From Clostridiaceae bacterium Marseille-Q4149 (GTDB lineage: Bacteria > Bacillota > Clostridia > Oscillospirales > Oscillospiraceae), in contig CP073691.1 of assembly GCA_018228685.1 (NCBI GenBank), positions 1,550,001-1,614,000 of the forward strand: a stretch of DNA of 64,000 bases, in the 5' to 3' direction. Position numbers and translations under genes: made by a program. Under the pieces are notes generated by a model that had not been told where the DNA came from, made no database searches, and saw nothing but the letters and a program-made list of their open reading frames with translations. Of this stretch, positions 1-9,005 are shown one piece after another (the stretch's first letter is position 1; each line of letters opens with the position of its first letter).

Positions 1-1
1 G

Positions 2-403
2 AGTCTCCAGGCCCGTGAGCAGCACATCCGCCGGGAGAAGGCCAGCAGCAACATCTGCTCCAACGAGGCCCTGTGCGCCCTGACGGCGGGGCTGTACATG
101 GCCACCATGGGTCCCGACGGCATGGCGGAGGCTGCGGAGCAGTCCATGGCCAAGGCCCACTATCTGGAAAAGGCGCTGTGCGCCCTGCCCGGCGTGGAGC
201 CGGTGTACGGCGGAGCGTTCTTCCATGAATTTGTGCTGAAAATGCCCCGCAGCCAGGAGCTGCTGGAGGCCCTGGACCGCCGGGGCATCCTGGGTGGTCT
301 GCCTCTGGGCGACGACCAGGTCCTGTGGTGCGCCACGGAGAAGGTCAGCCGCCGGGAGCTGGACGAAGCCGTATCCATCGTCAAGGAGGTGCTGGACAGA
401 TGA
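2..403 (+). CDS. gcvPA: Glycine dehydrogenase (decarboxylating) subunit 1, C-terminal part
   Basis: The window opens inside this gene; the reading frame begins at base 2 and the last 133 residues plus stop are present. The start of the visible part (REQHIRREKA, then NICSNEALCAL) is typical of the alpha subunit of the split P-protein found in Clostridia. With GcvPB it forms the PLP-dependent glycine decarboxylase of the glycine cleavage system. The stop overlaps the gcvPB start as ATGA at 400-403, so the two are translationally coupled. The rest of the operon, probably including gcvT and gcvH, lies upstream of the window. Confidence 0.93.
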   Translation, partial: SLQAREQHIRREKASSNICSNEALCALTAGLYMATMGPDGMAEAAEQSMAKAHYLEKALCALPGVEPVYGGAFFHEFVLKMPRSQELLEALDRRGILGGLPLGDDQVLWCATEKVSRRELDEAVSIVKEVLDR

Positions 404-1803
404 AGCTGATTTTTGAAAAGAGCGTGCCCGGACGCCGGTGCACCATCCTGCCCGCCTGCGACGTGGAGACCGCGGCCCTGCCGGAGTCCCTGCGGCGGAG
501 CGATAAGCCCGACCTGCCCCAGCTCAGCGAGACGGACATCTCCCGCCACTATACGGAGCTGTGCCACCAGGTCCACGGCGTCAACTGCGGGTTCTATCCC
601 CTGGGCTCCTGCACCATGAAGTATAACCCCCGCATCGACGAGGAGATGGCGGCCCTGCCGGGCTTCACCAACTGCCATCCCCTGGCTCCCAGGGAGTCCC
701 TGGCCGGTATGCGCCATGTGCTGGACACCGCCCGGGAATATCTCTGCGAAATCACCGGCATGGACGGCATGACCTTCCAGCCGGCGGCGGGCGCTCACGG
801 CGAGTTCACCGGCGTGCTGCTGATCAAGCAGTATCACGACGCCCGGGGGGACAAGAAGCGCACCAAGATCATCGTTCCCGACTCCGCCCACGGCACCAAC
901 CCCGCCACGGCGGCCATGTGCGGCTATGAGGTGGTGAACATCGCCTCCGGCCCCGACGGCTGCGTGGACCTGGAGAGTCTGAAGGCCGCCCTGGGCGACG
1001 ACACCGCGGGTCTGATGCTGACAAACCCCAACACCGTGGGCATCTTCGACAAGAACATCCTGGAGATCACCCGGCTGGTCCACGAGGCCGGCGGCCTGTG
1101 CTACTACGACGGAGCCAACCTCAACGCCGTGATGGGCATCGTCCGCCCCGGCGACATGGGCTTTGACTGCATCCACATGAATCTGCACAAGACCTTCGCC
1201 ACGCCCCACGGCGGCGGCGGTCCCGGCGCAGGGGCCGTGGGCTGCAAGGCGTTCCTGACGCCCTATCTGCCCCATTCCGCCCTGGCGGAGGAGGAAGGGC
1301 ATATCCAGGTCCGCAGCTTCATGGGCAACTTCCTGGTGGTGGTCCGGGCGCTGACGTACCTGCTGACCCTGGGCCGCCAGGGCATCCCCGAGGCGGCGCA
1401 GAACGCCGTGCTCAATGCCAACTACCTGCAGGAGAAGCTCCGGGGCACCTTCCAGCCGGCCTATGACCGCATCTGTATGCACGAGTTCGTGCTGGATCTC
1501 AGCGGCCTGAAGAAGGAGACCGGCGTCTCCGCCCTGGATGTGGCCAAGTCCCTGATTGACGAGGGCATTCATCCGCCCACCATGTACTTCCCCCTGATCG
1601 TCCATGAGGCCCTGATGCTGGAGCCCACGGAGACCGAGGGACCCGAGGTCCTGGACCAGGCGGCGGAGGTGCTGCGGATGCTGTACCGGCGAGCCTACGA
1701 TGACCCCGAAGCCATGCACGATGCACCCCACCATATGCCCATCGGCCGTCCCGACGAGGTGAAGGCCGCCCGGCACCCGGTGCTGCGGTGGAAACGGGCG
1801 TGA
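400..1803 (+). CDS. gcvPB: Glycine dehydrogenase (decarboxylating) subunit 2
   Basis: A 467-residue protein starting MKLIFEKSVPGRR, the usual length for the P-protein beta subunit. It decarboxylates glycine and passes the aminomethyl group to lipoylated GcvH. The PLP-lysine motif NLHKTFATPHGGGGPG is intact, as are GSCTMKYNP near residue 70 and the SAHGTNPATA loop. An ATG at 325 in the same frame would add 25 residues, but the ATG at 400 gives the ATGA coupling with gcvPA and the normal family N-terminus, so it is preferred. lpd follows after a 23-nt gap. Confidence 0.95.
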   Translation: MKLIFEKSVPGRRCTILPACDVETAALPESLRRSDKPDLPQLSETDISRHYTELCHQVHGVNCGFYPLGSCTMKYNPRIDEEMAALPGFTNCHPLAPRESLAGMRHVLDTAREYLCEITGMDGMTFQPAAGAHGEFTGVLLIKQYHDARGDKKRTKIIVPDSAHGTNPATAAMCGYEVVNIASGPDGCVDLESLKAALGDDTAGLMLTNPNTVGIFDKNILEITRLVHEAGGLCYYDGANLNAVMGIVRPGDMGFDCIHMNLHKTFATPHGGGGPGAGAVGCKAFLTPYLPHSALAEEEGHIQVRSFMGNFLVVVRALTYLLTLGRQGIPEAAQNAVLNANYLQEKLRGTFQPAYDRICMHEFVLDLSGLKKETGVSALDVAKSLIDEGIHPPTMYFPLIVHEALMLEPTETEGPEVLDQAAEVLRMLYRRAYDDPEAMHDAPHHMPIGRPDEVKAARHPVLRWKRA

Positions 1804-1826
1804 TCTCATCAACGGAGGAAGAAGCT

Positions 1827-3206
1827 ATGTCTGATTATCAGCTCATCGTTATCGGCGCGGGGCCCGGCGGCTATACCGCCGCCCTGGAGGCCGCCAGGCT
1901 GGGGCTGCACACCGCCGTGGTGGAGCGCCGGGAGGTAGGCGGCACCTGCCTGAACCGGGGCTGCATCCCCACCAAGACCCTGCTCCACGCCTCCCAGGTA
2001 TACCGGGACGCCGTGGACGGCTCCCCTGCCGGGGTCCACGCCGGGGACATCACCTTCAATCTGGGAGAGATGTTCGCCTATAAGCGGGCCGTTTCCGAAA
2101 AGCTCCGGGGCGGCATCCACGCCCTGCTGAAGGGAGCTAAAGTGGACCTGCTGGAGGGCACCGCCCGCATCGACGCCCCGGGCCGCGTCACCGTTGCCGG
2201 CCCGGAGGGGGACACGGTTTACACCGCCGACCGCATTCTGGCGGCCACCGGCTCCGTGCCGGTGCGCCCGCCCATCCCGGGGCTGGACCTGCCGGGGGTC
2301 ATGACCTCCGATGAGCTGCTGGAGGGCAGCGACAGCCTGTATGAGTCCCTGGTGATCATGGGTGGCGGCGTCATCGGCGTGGAATTTGCCACGTTTTACG
2401 CGAACCTGGGCTGCCGGGTCACCCTCATCGAGGGCATGGACCGGCTGCTGCCCACCATGGACCGGGAGCTGGGTCAGAACCTGGGCCAGATCCTGAAAAA
2501 GCAGGGGGTGGAGGTGCTGACCTCCGCCATGGTCCGGCGGGTGGAGCAGACGCCGGAGGGCCTGACGGTCCATGTGGACCAGAAGGGCAAGGAAAAGGCC
2601 GTGTCCGGCGAAAAGGTCCTGTGCGCCATCGGACGCCGTCCCTGCTGGGACGGGCTGTTCGCCCCGGAGCTGGTTCCCGAGACCCGGGGCCGCAGCCTGC
2701 TGGTGGATGAGGACTTCCGCACCAGCATCCCCGGGGTCTATGCCATCGGCGACGTGTCCGCCGTGATCCAGCTGGCCCATGTGGCCGCCGCCCAGGGCAT
2801 CGCCTGCGTGAATCGTATGTGCGGCCGCCAGGCCGCCACGGACCTGAACGTGGTGCCCAGCTGCATCTACAGCAGTCCCGAGATCGCCGTGGTGGGCCTC
2901 ACCGAGGCCGAGGCCAAGGAGCAGGGCATCAACGCCGTGTCCGGCAAGTGCACCATGTTCGGCAACGCCCGGACGGTCATCGAGGACCCGGGCCGCTGCT
3001 TCATGAAGCTGGTGGCCGACCGGGATACCGGCCGTCTCATCGGCGCGCAGCTGATGTGCCAGCACGCCAGCGACATCATCAGCCAGCTCAGCGCCGCCCT
3101 GGTAAACGGCCTGACGGTGGGGCAGCTGCTGTCCGTTATGCGGCCCCATCCCTCCTTTGAGGAGGCCATGACCGAGGCTCTGGAGCGCCTGGCCGAAAAG
3201 CTGTAA
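1827..3206 (+). CDS. lpdA: Dihydrolipoyl dehydrogenase
   Basis: A 459-residue flavoprotein that reoxidises dihydrolipoyl-GcvH with NAD+, completing the glycine cleavage system with the upstream gcvP genes. Visible features are the FAD Rossmann motif GAGPGGY near residues 10-16, the redox disulfide Cys41/Cys46 in GGTCLNRGCIPTK, a second nucleotide-binding GGGVIGVE, the FAD motif YAIGDV and the C-terminal catalytic RPHPSFEE. The start at 1827 follows an AACGGAGGAAG ribosome-binding site at 1811-1821. An in-frame ATG at 1788 lies inside gcvPB and has no such site. Confidence 0.95.
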   Translation: MSDYQLIVIGAGPGGYTAALEAARLGLHTAVVERREVGGTCLNRGCIPTKTLLHASQVYRDAVDGSPAGVHAGDITFNLGEMFAYKRAVSEKLRGGIHALLKGAKVDLLEGTARIDAPGRVTVAGPEGDTVYTADRILAATGSVPVRPPIPGLDLPGVMTSDELLEGSDSLYESLVIMGGGVIGVEFATFYANLGCRVTLIEGMDRLLPTMDRELGQNLGQILKKQGVEVLTSAMVRRVEQTPEGLTVHVDQKGKEKAVSGEKVLCAIGRRPCWDGLFAPELVPETRGRSLLVDEDFRTSIPGVYAIGDVSAVIQLAHVAAAQGIACVNRMCGRQAATDLNVVPSCIYSSPEIAVVGLTEAEAKEQGINAVSGKCTMFGNARTVIEDPGRCFMKLVADRDTGRLIGAQLMCQHASDIISQLSAALVNGLTVGQLLSVMRPHPSFEEAMTEALERLAEKL

Positions 3207-3229
3207 CAACCTATACCGGCAAGCGCTCT

Positions 3230-3269
3230 CCCCCGGGTGCGGAAAATCTTCCGCGCCCGGGGGTTTTTG
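3230..3269 (+). terminator. Rho-independent terminator of the gcv-lpd operon
   Basis: Perfect 13-bp stem (3230-3242 with 3251-3263), 8-nt loop, followed by TTTTTGTT. It sits 24 nt after the lpd stop and closes the glycine cleavage transcript. Confidence 0.9.
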
Positions 3270-3281
3270 TTGCATTTGCAA

Positions 3282-3348
3282 TTGTGAAATGTCTTGTCAT
3301 ACTATATATTGTAGGTAACAGGGCGGCAAGTACTCCCATATCTTGTGT
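3282..3348 (+). promoter_or_regulatory. Candidate NrdR-controlled promoter of nrdDG
   Basis: TTGTGA (3282-3287), 17-bp spacer, TATATT (3305-3310). The -10 is overlapped by a sequence with the NrdR-box core CTATATATTG (3302-3311). A weaker second box, CCATATCTTG, lies at 3336-3345. Box pairs overlapping the promoter are the known pattern for NrdR repression of nrd genes. The core spacing of 34 bp is slightly larger than the usual three helical turns, so this remains a motif call. Confidence 0.5.
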
Positions 3349-3420
3349 CCATTGTACAGAATCGACAAAATATCCAGGGGATTTTCGTCAGGCATTTTCC
3401 CCATATTTAGGGCTTTGGGC

Positions 3421-3449
3421 TTGCATCAGCACAGGATATGGTATATGAT
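3421..3449 (+). promoter_or_regulatory. Second candidate promoter of nrdDG
   Basis: TTGCAT (3421-3426), 17-bp spacer, TATGAT (3444-3449). The predicted start near 3456 gives a 77-nt leader before nrdD. Confidence 0.55.
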
Positions 3450-3532
3450 TAAGAGGCTGATTGACCGCTGCTCCCCTGGGGCAGCTTTTCCTGTGGAGAG
3501 AGAAAAATCTGAGGAGAGGGAGGACGTTACAC

Positions 3533-5731
3533 ATGAAGATCATCAAGCGCAACGGGGCTGAGGTCCCCTTCGATATCCAGAAAATCGAGGTGGCCGTCAC
3601 CAAGGCCAACAACTCTGTGGCCGAGGCCGACCGCATGACCCCGGTGCAGATCGGGCGCATTGCCGAGTCCGTGGAGCTGCAGTGCCAGAAGATGAACCGC
3701 GCTCCCACCGTGGAGGAGATTCAGGACATGGTGGAGCACCACATCATGGCCCACGGGGCCTTTGAGGTGGCCAAGCACTACATCACCTACCGCTATACCC
3801 GGTCCCTGGTGCGCAGGGCCAACACCACCGACGACAAGATCCTCTCCCTCATCGAGTGCAACAACGAGGAGGCCAAGCAGGAGAACTCCAACAAGAATCC
3901 CGTGGTGAACTCCACCCAGCGGGATTATATGGCCGGCGAGGTGTCCCGGGATATCACCAACCGTCTGCTGCTGCCCCAGGATATTGTGGAGGCCCATGAG
4001 GAGGGCATCATCCATTTCCACGACACCGACTATTTCGCCCAGCATATGCACAACTGCGACCTGGTGAACCTGGAGGACATGCTGCAAAACGGCACCGTTA
4101 TCACCGGCACCATGATCGAAAAGCCCCATTCCTTCGCCACCGCCTGCAACATCGCCACCCAGATCGTGGCCCAGGTGGCCTCCAACCAGTACGGCGGCCA
4201 GTCTATCAGTCTGACCCACCTGGCCCCCTTTGTGGAGGTCAGCCGCCAGAAGATCCGCCGCATCGTGCTGGCGGAGATGGCGTCCATCGGCGTGGACCCC
4301 GGCGAGGAGAAGATCAGCGAGCTGGTGGAGGCCCGCCTGCGGGAGGAGATCCGCCGGGGCGTGCAGACCATCCAGTATCAGGTGGTGACCCTTCTGACCA
4401 CCAACGGACAGGCCCCCTTCATCACGGTGTTCATGTACCTGAACGAGGCCCGGAACGAGCGGGAGAAGAAGGACCTGGCCATGATCATCGAGGAGATGCT
4501 GCTCCAGCGGTACCAGGGCGTGAAGAACGAGCAGGGCGTGTGGGTGACCCCCGCCTTCCCCAAGCTGATCTACACCCTGGAGGAGGACAACATCCACGAG
4601 GACGCCCCCTACTGGTATCTGACGGAGCTGGCCGCCAAATGCACCGCCCGCCGCATGGTGCCGGACTATATCTCCGAGAAGAAGATGAAGGAGCTCAAGG
4701 GCGACGTGTACACCTGTATGGGGTGCCGCTCCTTCCTGACCCCGGACCGTTTTACCGATGCCGGGATCGGCAACGTTGCCAACGCCGGAAATTACGAGCC
4801 CGGCAAGCACAAGTACTATGGCCGCTTCAACCAGGGCGTGGTCACCATCAACCTGCCGGACGTGGCCCTGTCCTCCGGCGGAAACACCGAGAAGTTCTGG
4901 CAGATCTTCGAGGAGCGGCTGGAGCTGTGTCACAAGGCCCTGCGGTGCCGCCACGAGCGGCTGCTGGGCACCACCTCCGACGCGGCCCCCATTCTGTGGC
5001 AGTATGGTGCCCTGGCCCGGCTGAAGAAAGGCGAGACCATCGACAAGCTGCTGTATAACGGCTATTCCACCATCTCCCTGGGCTATGCGGGCCTGTACGA
5101 GTGCGTGAAATACATGACCGGCAAGAGCCACACGGACCCCGCCGCCACCCCCTTCGCCCTGGCCATCATGCAGAAGATGAATGACAAGTGCAAGGAGTGG
5201 AAAACCGCCGAAAACATCGACTACTCCCTGTACGGCACGCCGCTGGAGTCCACCACCTATAAGTTCGCCAAGTGCCTGCAGAAGCGCTTCGGCGTCATCA
5301 AGGGCATCACCGACAAGGGCTACATCACCAACAGCTATCATGTGAACGTCACCGAGGAGATCGACGCCTTCACCAAGCTGGAGTTCGAGGCCCAGTTCCA
5401 GCACCTGTCCCCCGGCGGCGCCATCAGCTATGTGGAGGTGCCGGACATGCAGAACAACATCCCCGCCGTACTGGAGGTAATGAAGTTCATCTATGACCAC
5501 ATCATCTACGCCGAGCTGAACACCAAAAGCGACTATTGCCAGGTCTGCGGCTGGGACGGCGAGATCCAGATCGTGGAGGAGGACGGCAAGCTCATCTGGA
5601 AATGTCCCCGGTGCGGCAACACCGACCAGGATAAGATGAACGTGGCCCGCCGCACCTGCGGCTATATCGGGACCCAGTTCTGGAACCAGGGCCGCACCCA
5701 GGAGATCAAGGACCGGGTGCTGCACCTGTAA
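3533..5731 (+). CDS. nrdD: Anaerobic (class III) ribonucleoside-triphosphate reductase
   Basis: A 732-residue glycyl-radical enzyme that reduces ribonucleotides to deoxyribonucleotides under anoxia. It opens with an ATP-cone allosteric domain (about residues 1-90, MKIIKRNGAEVPF), followed by the ten-stranded barrel. The C-terminal zinc site shows two CxxC pairs (CQVC and CPRC), then the radical loop RTCGYIGTQFW with the radical glycine at about residue 710. Start 3533 follows a GAGGAGAGGGAGG ribosome-binding site; an in-frame upstream ATG at 3461 lacks family support. nrdG, encoding the activase, follows after 57 nt. Confidence 0.96.
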   Translation: MKIIKRNGAEVPFDIQKIEVAVTKANNSVAEADRMTPVQIGRIAESVELQCQKMNRAPTVEEIQDMVEHHIMAHGAFEVAKHYITYRYTRSLVRRANTTDDKILSLIECNNEEAKQENSNKNPVVNSTQRDYMAGEVSRDITNRLLLPQDIVEAHEEGIIHFHDTDYFAQHMHNCDLVNLEDMLQNGTVITGTMIEKPHSFATACNIATQIVAQVASNQYGGQSISLTHLAPFVEVSRQKIRRIVLAEMASIGVDPGEEKISELVEARLREEIRRGVQTIQYQVVTLLTTNGQAPFITVFMYLNEARNEREKKDLAMIIEEMLLQRYQGVKNEQGVWVTPAFPKLIYTLEEDNIHEDAPYWYLTELAAKCTARRMVPDYISEKKMKELKGDVYTCMGCRSFLTPDRFTDAGIGNVANAGNYEPGKHKYYGRFNQGVVTINLPDVALSSGGNTEKFWQIFEERLELCHKALRCRHERLLGTTSDAAPILWQYGALARLKKGETIDKLLYNGYSTISLGYAGLYECVKYMTGKSHTDPAATPFALAIMQKMNDKCKEWKTAENIDYSLYGTPLESTTYKFAKCLQKRFGVIKGITDKGYITNSYHVNVTEEIDAFTKLEFEAQFQHLSPGGAISYVEVPDMQNNIPAVLEVMKFIYDHIIYAELNTKSDYCQVCGWDGEIQIVEEDGKLIWKCPRCGNTDQDKMNVARRTCGYIGTQFWNQGRTQEIKDRVLHL

Positions 5732-5788
5732 GAGGTTCCCGCTTCGGTCGCTGTTTGGTAGTATATATTACCCAAAAGGAGCAATATC

Positions 5789-6322
5789 GTGTACTATGGC
5801 AATCTGAAAAAATGTGATATTGCCAACGGCGTGGGGGTCCGGGTGACCCTGTTCGTGTCCGGCTGCACCAACCACTGCCCGGACTGCTTCCAGCCCCAGA
5901 CCTGGGACTTTCACTATGGAAAGCCCTTCACCGATGACACCCGGGCGGAGATTTTCGCCGAGCTGGACAAGCCCTATATCAACGGGCTGACGGTGCTGGG
6001 GGGCGAGCCCTTTGAGCCGGAGAACCAGCGGGACCTGCTGCCGCTTCTGCAGGAGATCCGGCGGCGGTATCCGGACAAGAGCATCTGGTGCTTCACCGGC
6101 TTCCGGCTGGAGGACGAGCTGCTGCGGGAGGGGTCCCATCCCCGGTGTGAGGTAACGGACCGGCTGCTCTCGTGCATTGATGTGCTGGTGGACGGACGGT
6201 TCGTGGCGGCAGAGAAGGACATCAGCCTGCAGTTCCGGGGCAGCCGGAACCAGCGGGTGCTGGACCTGCCCAAAACCCTGGCCGCCGGGCAGCCGGTGAT
6301 TTGGGAGCACCTGAAAAAATGA
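5789..6322 (+). CDS. nrdG: Anaerobic ribonucleotide reductase activating protein
   Basis: A 177-residue radical-SAM enzyme that generates the glycyl radical on NrdD. The [4Fe-4S]-binding motif CTNHCPDC (CxxxCxxC) lies near residues 26-33, and the SAM-contacting glycine stretch LGGEPFEP follows. The start is GTG at 5789 with AAAAGGAG 8 nt upstream. The gap between nrdD and nrdG has no terminator, so they form one operon. Confidence 0.95.
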   Translation: MYYGNLKKCDIANGVGVRVTLFVSGCTNHCPDCFQPQTWDFHYGKPFTDDTRAEIFAELDKPYINGLTVLGGEPFEPENQRDLLPLLQEIRRRYPDKSIWCFTGFRLEDELLREGSHPRCEVTDRLLSCIDVLVDGRFVAAEKDISLQFRGSRNQRVLDLPKTLAAGQPVIWEHLKK

Positions 6323-6362
6323 AAAAAACAGCGGGCATCCGGTGCAGAAGCCGGGTGCCCGC
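6323..6362. terminator. Bidirectional terminator between nrdG and a MATE gene
   Basis: GCGGGCATCCGG (6331-6342) pairs with CCGGGTGCCCGC (6351-6362) around an 8-nt loop. On the minus strand it is followed by TGTTTTTTT, so it best serves the converging MATE gene. The plus-strand T-tract is poor. Confidence 0.75.
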
Positions 6363-6385
6363 TGGATATTTATCCGAGATGCGTA

Positions 6386-7720
6386 TCAGCTGATCTGGGC
6401 CGGGTCCGGAGTCTTTCGCCAGAACCGGGTCATAAAGACCAGGGCCATCACCAGGCACAGGGCCTCGGAGATCACCGGCGCGAACCAGATGACACTGCCG
6501 CCCCATACCGCCGCCAGCAGCAGCAGGGCTGCGGCCTGCAGCGCCAGCCCCCGGCCCACGGAGATGCAGATGGCCGGGCGGGGCCGCTCCACCGCCGTCA
6601 GGAAGCCGCCCATCAGCACGTTGAAGCCCACCATCAGATAGCACAGGCCGTACCGCCGCAGGGCGTCCACCGAGGAGAGGTTCAGCGCCGGGTTTTCGTC
6701 CCCTAAGAAGGCGTGGACGATCTGGGGCGCCAGCAGCTGCACCGCGCCGAAGCACAGAATGGTCATACCCACCAGAGTTACCAGACCATAGCGCAGCAGG
6801 CGGCGGCAGCCGCCCCGGTCCTTCTGACCGTAGTGATAGCTGACCAGGGGCTGGGACCCCTGGGACACCCCCAGCATGATGTTCAGGATCAGGGTGTTGA
6901 TGTAGGCGATGATGGTGTAGCTCACCAGGCCGTCCTGGCCGATGCAGCGCAGGATGGTGCGGTTGAACAGGAAGATCATCACGCCGTTGCACAGTTCCGT
7001 AACGCCGTCGGACACGCCGATGGGCAGGAGCCGCCGGTAGATATGCCAGTCGGGCCGGAAGCGCACCAGGTGGAAGGTGGTGCGCTTGCCCAGGAAATGG
7101 GTCAGGTAGATCACACACGTCAGCAGCTGAGACAGGCCCGTGGCAAAGGCCGCGCCCCATGCGCCCCAGTCCAGCAGGAAGATGGCCACATAGTCCAGCA
7201 CGCAGTTGGTCAGGCACCCGGTGATCACCGTGACGATGGCCAGGGTGGGCCGTCCGTCGGTTTTCACCAGGATCTCCATGTTGTACGAAACGATGAAGCA
7301 CACGGCGAAGGGGGCAAGTCCCCGCAGATAGTCCTTGGTGTATTCCAGCGTCACGTCCTTGGCACCCAGCAGCATGGCGAAGGGCTCCAGGAAGATCAGC
7401 ACCAGGGCGGTGATCACCAGGCCGATGACCACCAGCACCGCCAGATTCTGGGAAAACAGGCTGTTGGCATTTTCCCGGCTGCCCTGGCCCAGGTAGATGG
7501 CGATGATGGTGCTGGTGCCCACGGCAAACAGCACGGCGATGGAGAACATGACATTGGTGAAGGGGACGGCCAGGTTGACAGCGCTCATGGCGTATTCACC
7601 CACGCCCTTCGCCACGAACAGGCCGTCCACGATGGAGTACAGGGAGAACACCATCAGGGAGGCCACCGTAGCGGCGGAGAAGTGGAGAAACTGGGAGAGC
7701 AGACTGCGCTTGTTCAGCAT
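6386..7720 (-). CDS. MATE family efflux transporter
   Basis: A 444-residue integral membrane protein with about 12 hydrophobic segments. The N-terminal MATE signature region ATVASLMVFSLYSIVDGLFV and the repeat of the fold in the second half are visible. Family members export drugs or metabolites by Na+ or H+ antiport; the substrate cannot be told. The start MLNKRSLLSQ at 7720 was chosen because a purine-rich AGGAAAGGAAAA lies about 10 nt upstream and the TATAAT of its promoter is nearby; a start at 7759 would lie within a few bases of the predicted transcription start. It is divergent from the phzF-like gene. Confidence 0.85.
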   Translation of the reverse strand: MLNKRSLLSQFLHFSAATVASLMVFSLYSIVDGLFVAKGVGEYAMSAVNLAVPFTNVMFSIAVLFAVGTSTIIAIYLGQGSRENANSLFSQNLAVLVVIGLVITALVLIFLEPFAMLLGAKDVTLEYTKDYLRGLAPFAVCFIVSYNMEILVKTDGRPTLAIVTVITGCLTNCVLDYVAIFLLDWGAWGAAFATGLSQLLTCVIYLTHFLGKRTTFHLVRFRPDWHIYRRLLPIGVSDGVTELCNGVMIFLFNRTILRCIGQDGLVSYTIIAYINTLILNIMLGVSQGSQPLVSYHYGQKDRGGCRRLLRYGLVTLVGMTILCFGAVQLLAPQIVHAFLGDENPALNLSSVDALRRYGLCYLMVGFNVLMGGFLTAVERPRPAICISVGRGLALQAAALLLLAAVWGGSVIWFAPVISEALCLVMALVFMTRFWRKTPDPAQIS

Positions 7721-7770
7721 TTTGGATGATTTTCCTTTCCTTTCAGCGGCGTACCGCAAATACTACTGCC

Positions 7771-7799
7771 ATTATATCCGAAATTTTCCAGCCAGTCAA
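7771..7799 (-). promoter_or_regulatory. Sigma-A promoter of the MATE gene
   Basis: On the minus strand TTGACT (7799-7794), 17-bp spacer, TATAAT (7776-7771). It stands 13 bp from the oppositely directed promoter of the PhzF gene. Confidence 0.75.
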
Positions 7800-7811
7800 G
7801 TCCCCGGGCGC

Positions 7812-7840
7812 TTGAAAACCGGCGTAGAGTTTAGTATAAT
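7812..7840 (+). promoter_or_regulatory. Sigma-A promoter of the PhzF-like gene
   Basis: TTGAAA (7812-7817), 17-bp spacer, TATAAT (7835-7840), 32 nt ahead of the start codon. Confidence 0.75.
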
Positions 7841-7872
7841 GAATAAAAAGAGAGTTTGGGGAGGTTTTTATC

Positions 7873-8733
7873 ATGAAAATATACGTCATGGATGCATTCG
7901 CCGCCAAGCTGTTCGGCGGCAACCAGGCAGGGGTGGCCCTGCCGGAGGGGGACGTCAGCGACGAGACCATGCGCCTGATCGCCGCCGAGCTGAAGCATTC
8001 GGAAACCGCCTTTGTCCGGCCCCGGGCCGATGGCAGCGTGGACCTGCGCTATTTTACCCCGGCGGGGGAGGTGGAGCTGTGCGGACATGCCACCATTGCC
8101 GGCTTTGCCCTGCTGCGGCGGCTGGGCCTGCTGGCCGACGGCCGACATGTGGCCCACACCAAGGCAGGCGACCTGCAGATTTCCGTGGATGGCGACGTGG
8201 TGTGGATGGACATGGCCCCGCCCCGTTGGCTGGGAGAGCTGACCCGGGTGGAGTGGGAGCCGCTGTACCGGGCCTTCGGCCTCACCGGCGCGGACCGGCC
8301 CCGGGACCTGACGCCCCAGATCGTGTCCACGGGCCTGGCGGATATCATGATGCCGGTGCGGGACCGGGAGACCCTGCTGCGGGCCCGTCAGAACGAGACG
8401 CTGGTGGCGGAGCTGTCCCGGCGGCAGAAGGTCACCGGCGTGCATATGTTCTGCCTGGGGGACAAGACCTGCACCGCCTGGTGCAGCAACTTCGCCCCTC
8501 TGTACGACATTCCGGAGGAGTGCGCCACCGGCACCTCCAACGGGGCCCTGACCTATTACCTGTACCGCTACGGTCTGGTGCAGCCGGACCGGGAAAACGT
8601 GTTCATTCAGGGAGAGCATATGCGCCGTCCCTCGGAAATACGCAGCCGTCTGACGGTGGAAAAGGGCGACGCCCTGATCCGGGTAGGCGGCCGGGCCGTA
8701 CTGAGCCTGTCCGGCGAGATTTACGCCGACTGA
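7873..8733 (+). CDS. PhzF family phenazine biosynthesis-like isomerase
   Basis: A 286-residue protein of the diaminopimelate-epimerase fold. The N-terminal motif FGGNQAGV and the catalytic-glutamate motif LKHSETAFV (Glu near residue 46) are both present, as is GHATIAG in the first domain and EECATGTSNGALTYYL in the second. Relatives isomerise or epimerise small metabolites; in this family only a few act in phenazine synthesis and no phenazine genes are nearby, so the substrate is unknown. It is monocistronic, with its own promoter and terminator. Confidence 0.88.
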   Translation: MKIYVMDAFAAKLFGGNQAGVALPEGDVSDETMRLIAAELKHSETAFVRPRADGSVDLRYFTPAGEVELCGHATIAGFALLRRLGLLADGRHVAHTKAGDLQISVDGDVVWMDMAPPRWLGELTRVEWEPLYRAFGLTGADRPRDLTPQIVSTGLADIMMPVRDRETLLRARQNETLVAELSRRQKVTGVHMFCLGDKTCTAWCSNFAPLYDIPEECATGTSNGALTYYLYRYGLVQPDRENVFIQGEHMRRPSEIRSRLTVEKGDALIRVGGRAVLSLSGEIYAD

Positions 8734-8740
8734 CACAGCA

Positions 8741-8790
8741 AGCCCCCGGATACCGGGCAGTGGAAGCTGTCCGGTATCCGGGGGCTTTTT
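8741..8790 (+). terminator. Terminator of the PhzF-like gene
   Basis: A 16-bp stem (8741-8756 with 8771-8786) around a 14-nt loop, ending in TTTTT. It also lies just downstream of the converging cooT-like gene. Confidence 0.9.
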
Positions 8791-8807
8791 GCGTGTATAA
8801 TCCTGCG

Positions 8808-9002
8808 TCAGGCCTTGGCGTCCTTGATGAAGATGAAATTCTCCATCAGGTCCATGCGGTCCAGCACGGCCTCCACCCGGGTCTGAACGCCCATGATGTC
8901 CGTGAACACCAGGGCGCCCTCCTGCTGCCGGACGGCGGCCACATTTTTGCACACCAACTGTTTTTCGCCGTCATGCATACGATAAACCGTGGAAAGACAC
9001 AT
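8808..9002 (-). CDS. cooT: CooT-like nickel-binding small protein
   Basis: A 64-residue protein starting MCLSTVYRMHDGEK, the conserved opening of the CooT family, whose Cys2 is required for nickel binding in the Rhodospirillum rubrum protein. The ending DLMENFIFIKDAKA also fits the family. In known cases CooT helps nickel delivery to carbon monoxide dehydrogenase, but no CODH gene is in this window. It lies 3 nt after the stop of the His-rich gene and must be co-transcribed with it. Confidence 0.75.
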   Translation of the reverse strand: MCLSTVYRMHDGEKQLVCKNVAAVRQQEGALVFTDIMGVQTRVEAVLDRMDLMENFIFIKDAKA

Positions 9003-9005
9003 GGC

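Noticed and set aside
3527..5725. Long open frame antisense to nrdD (about 730 codons), and similar long antisense frames over gcvPB, htpG, ffh and oppA
   Set aside because: High GC with third-position bias creates long antisense frames. They have low-complexity Val/Gly/His/Leu composition, no ribosome-binding sites and overlap genes with clear family matches.
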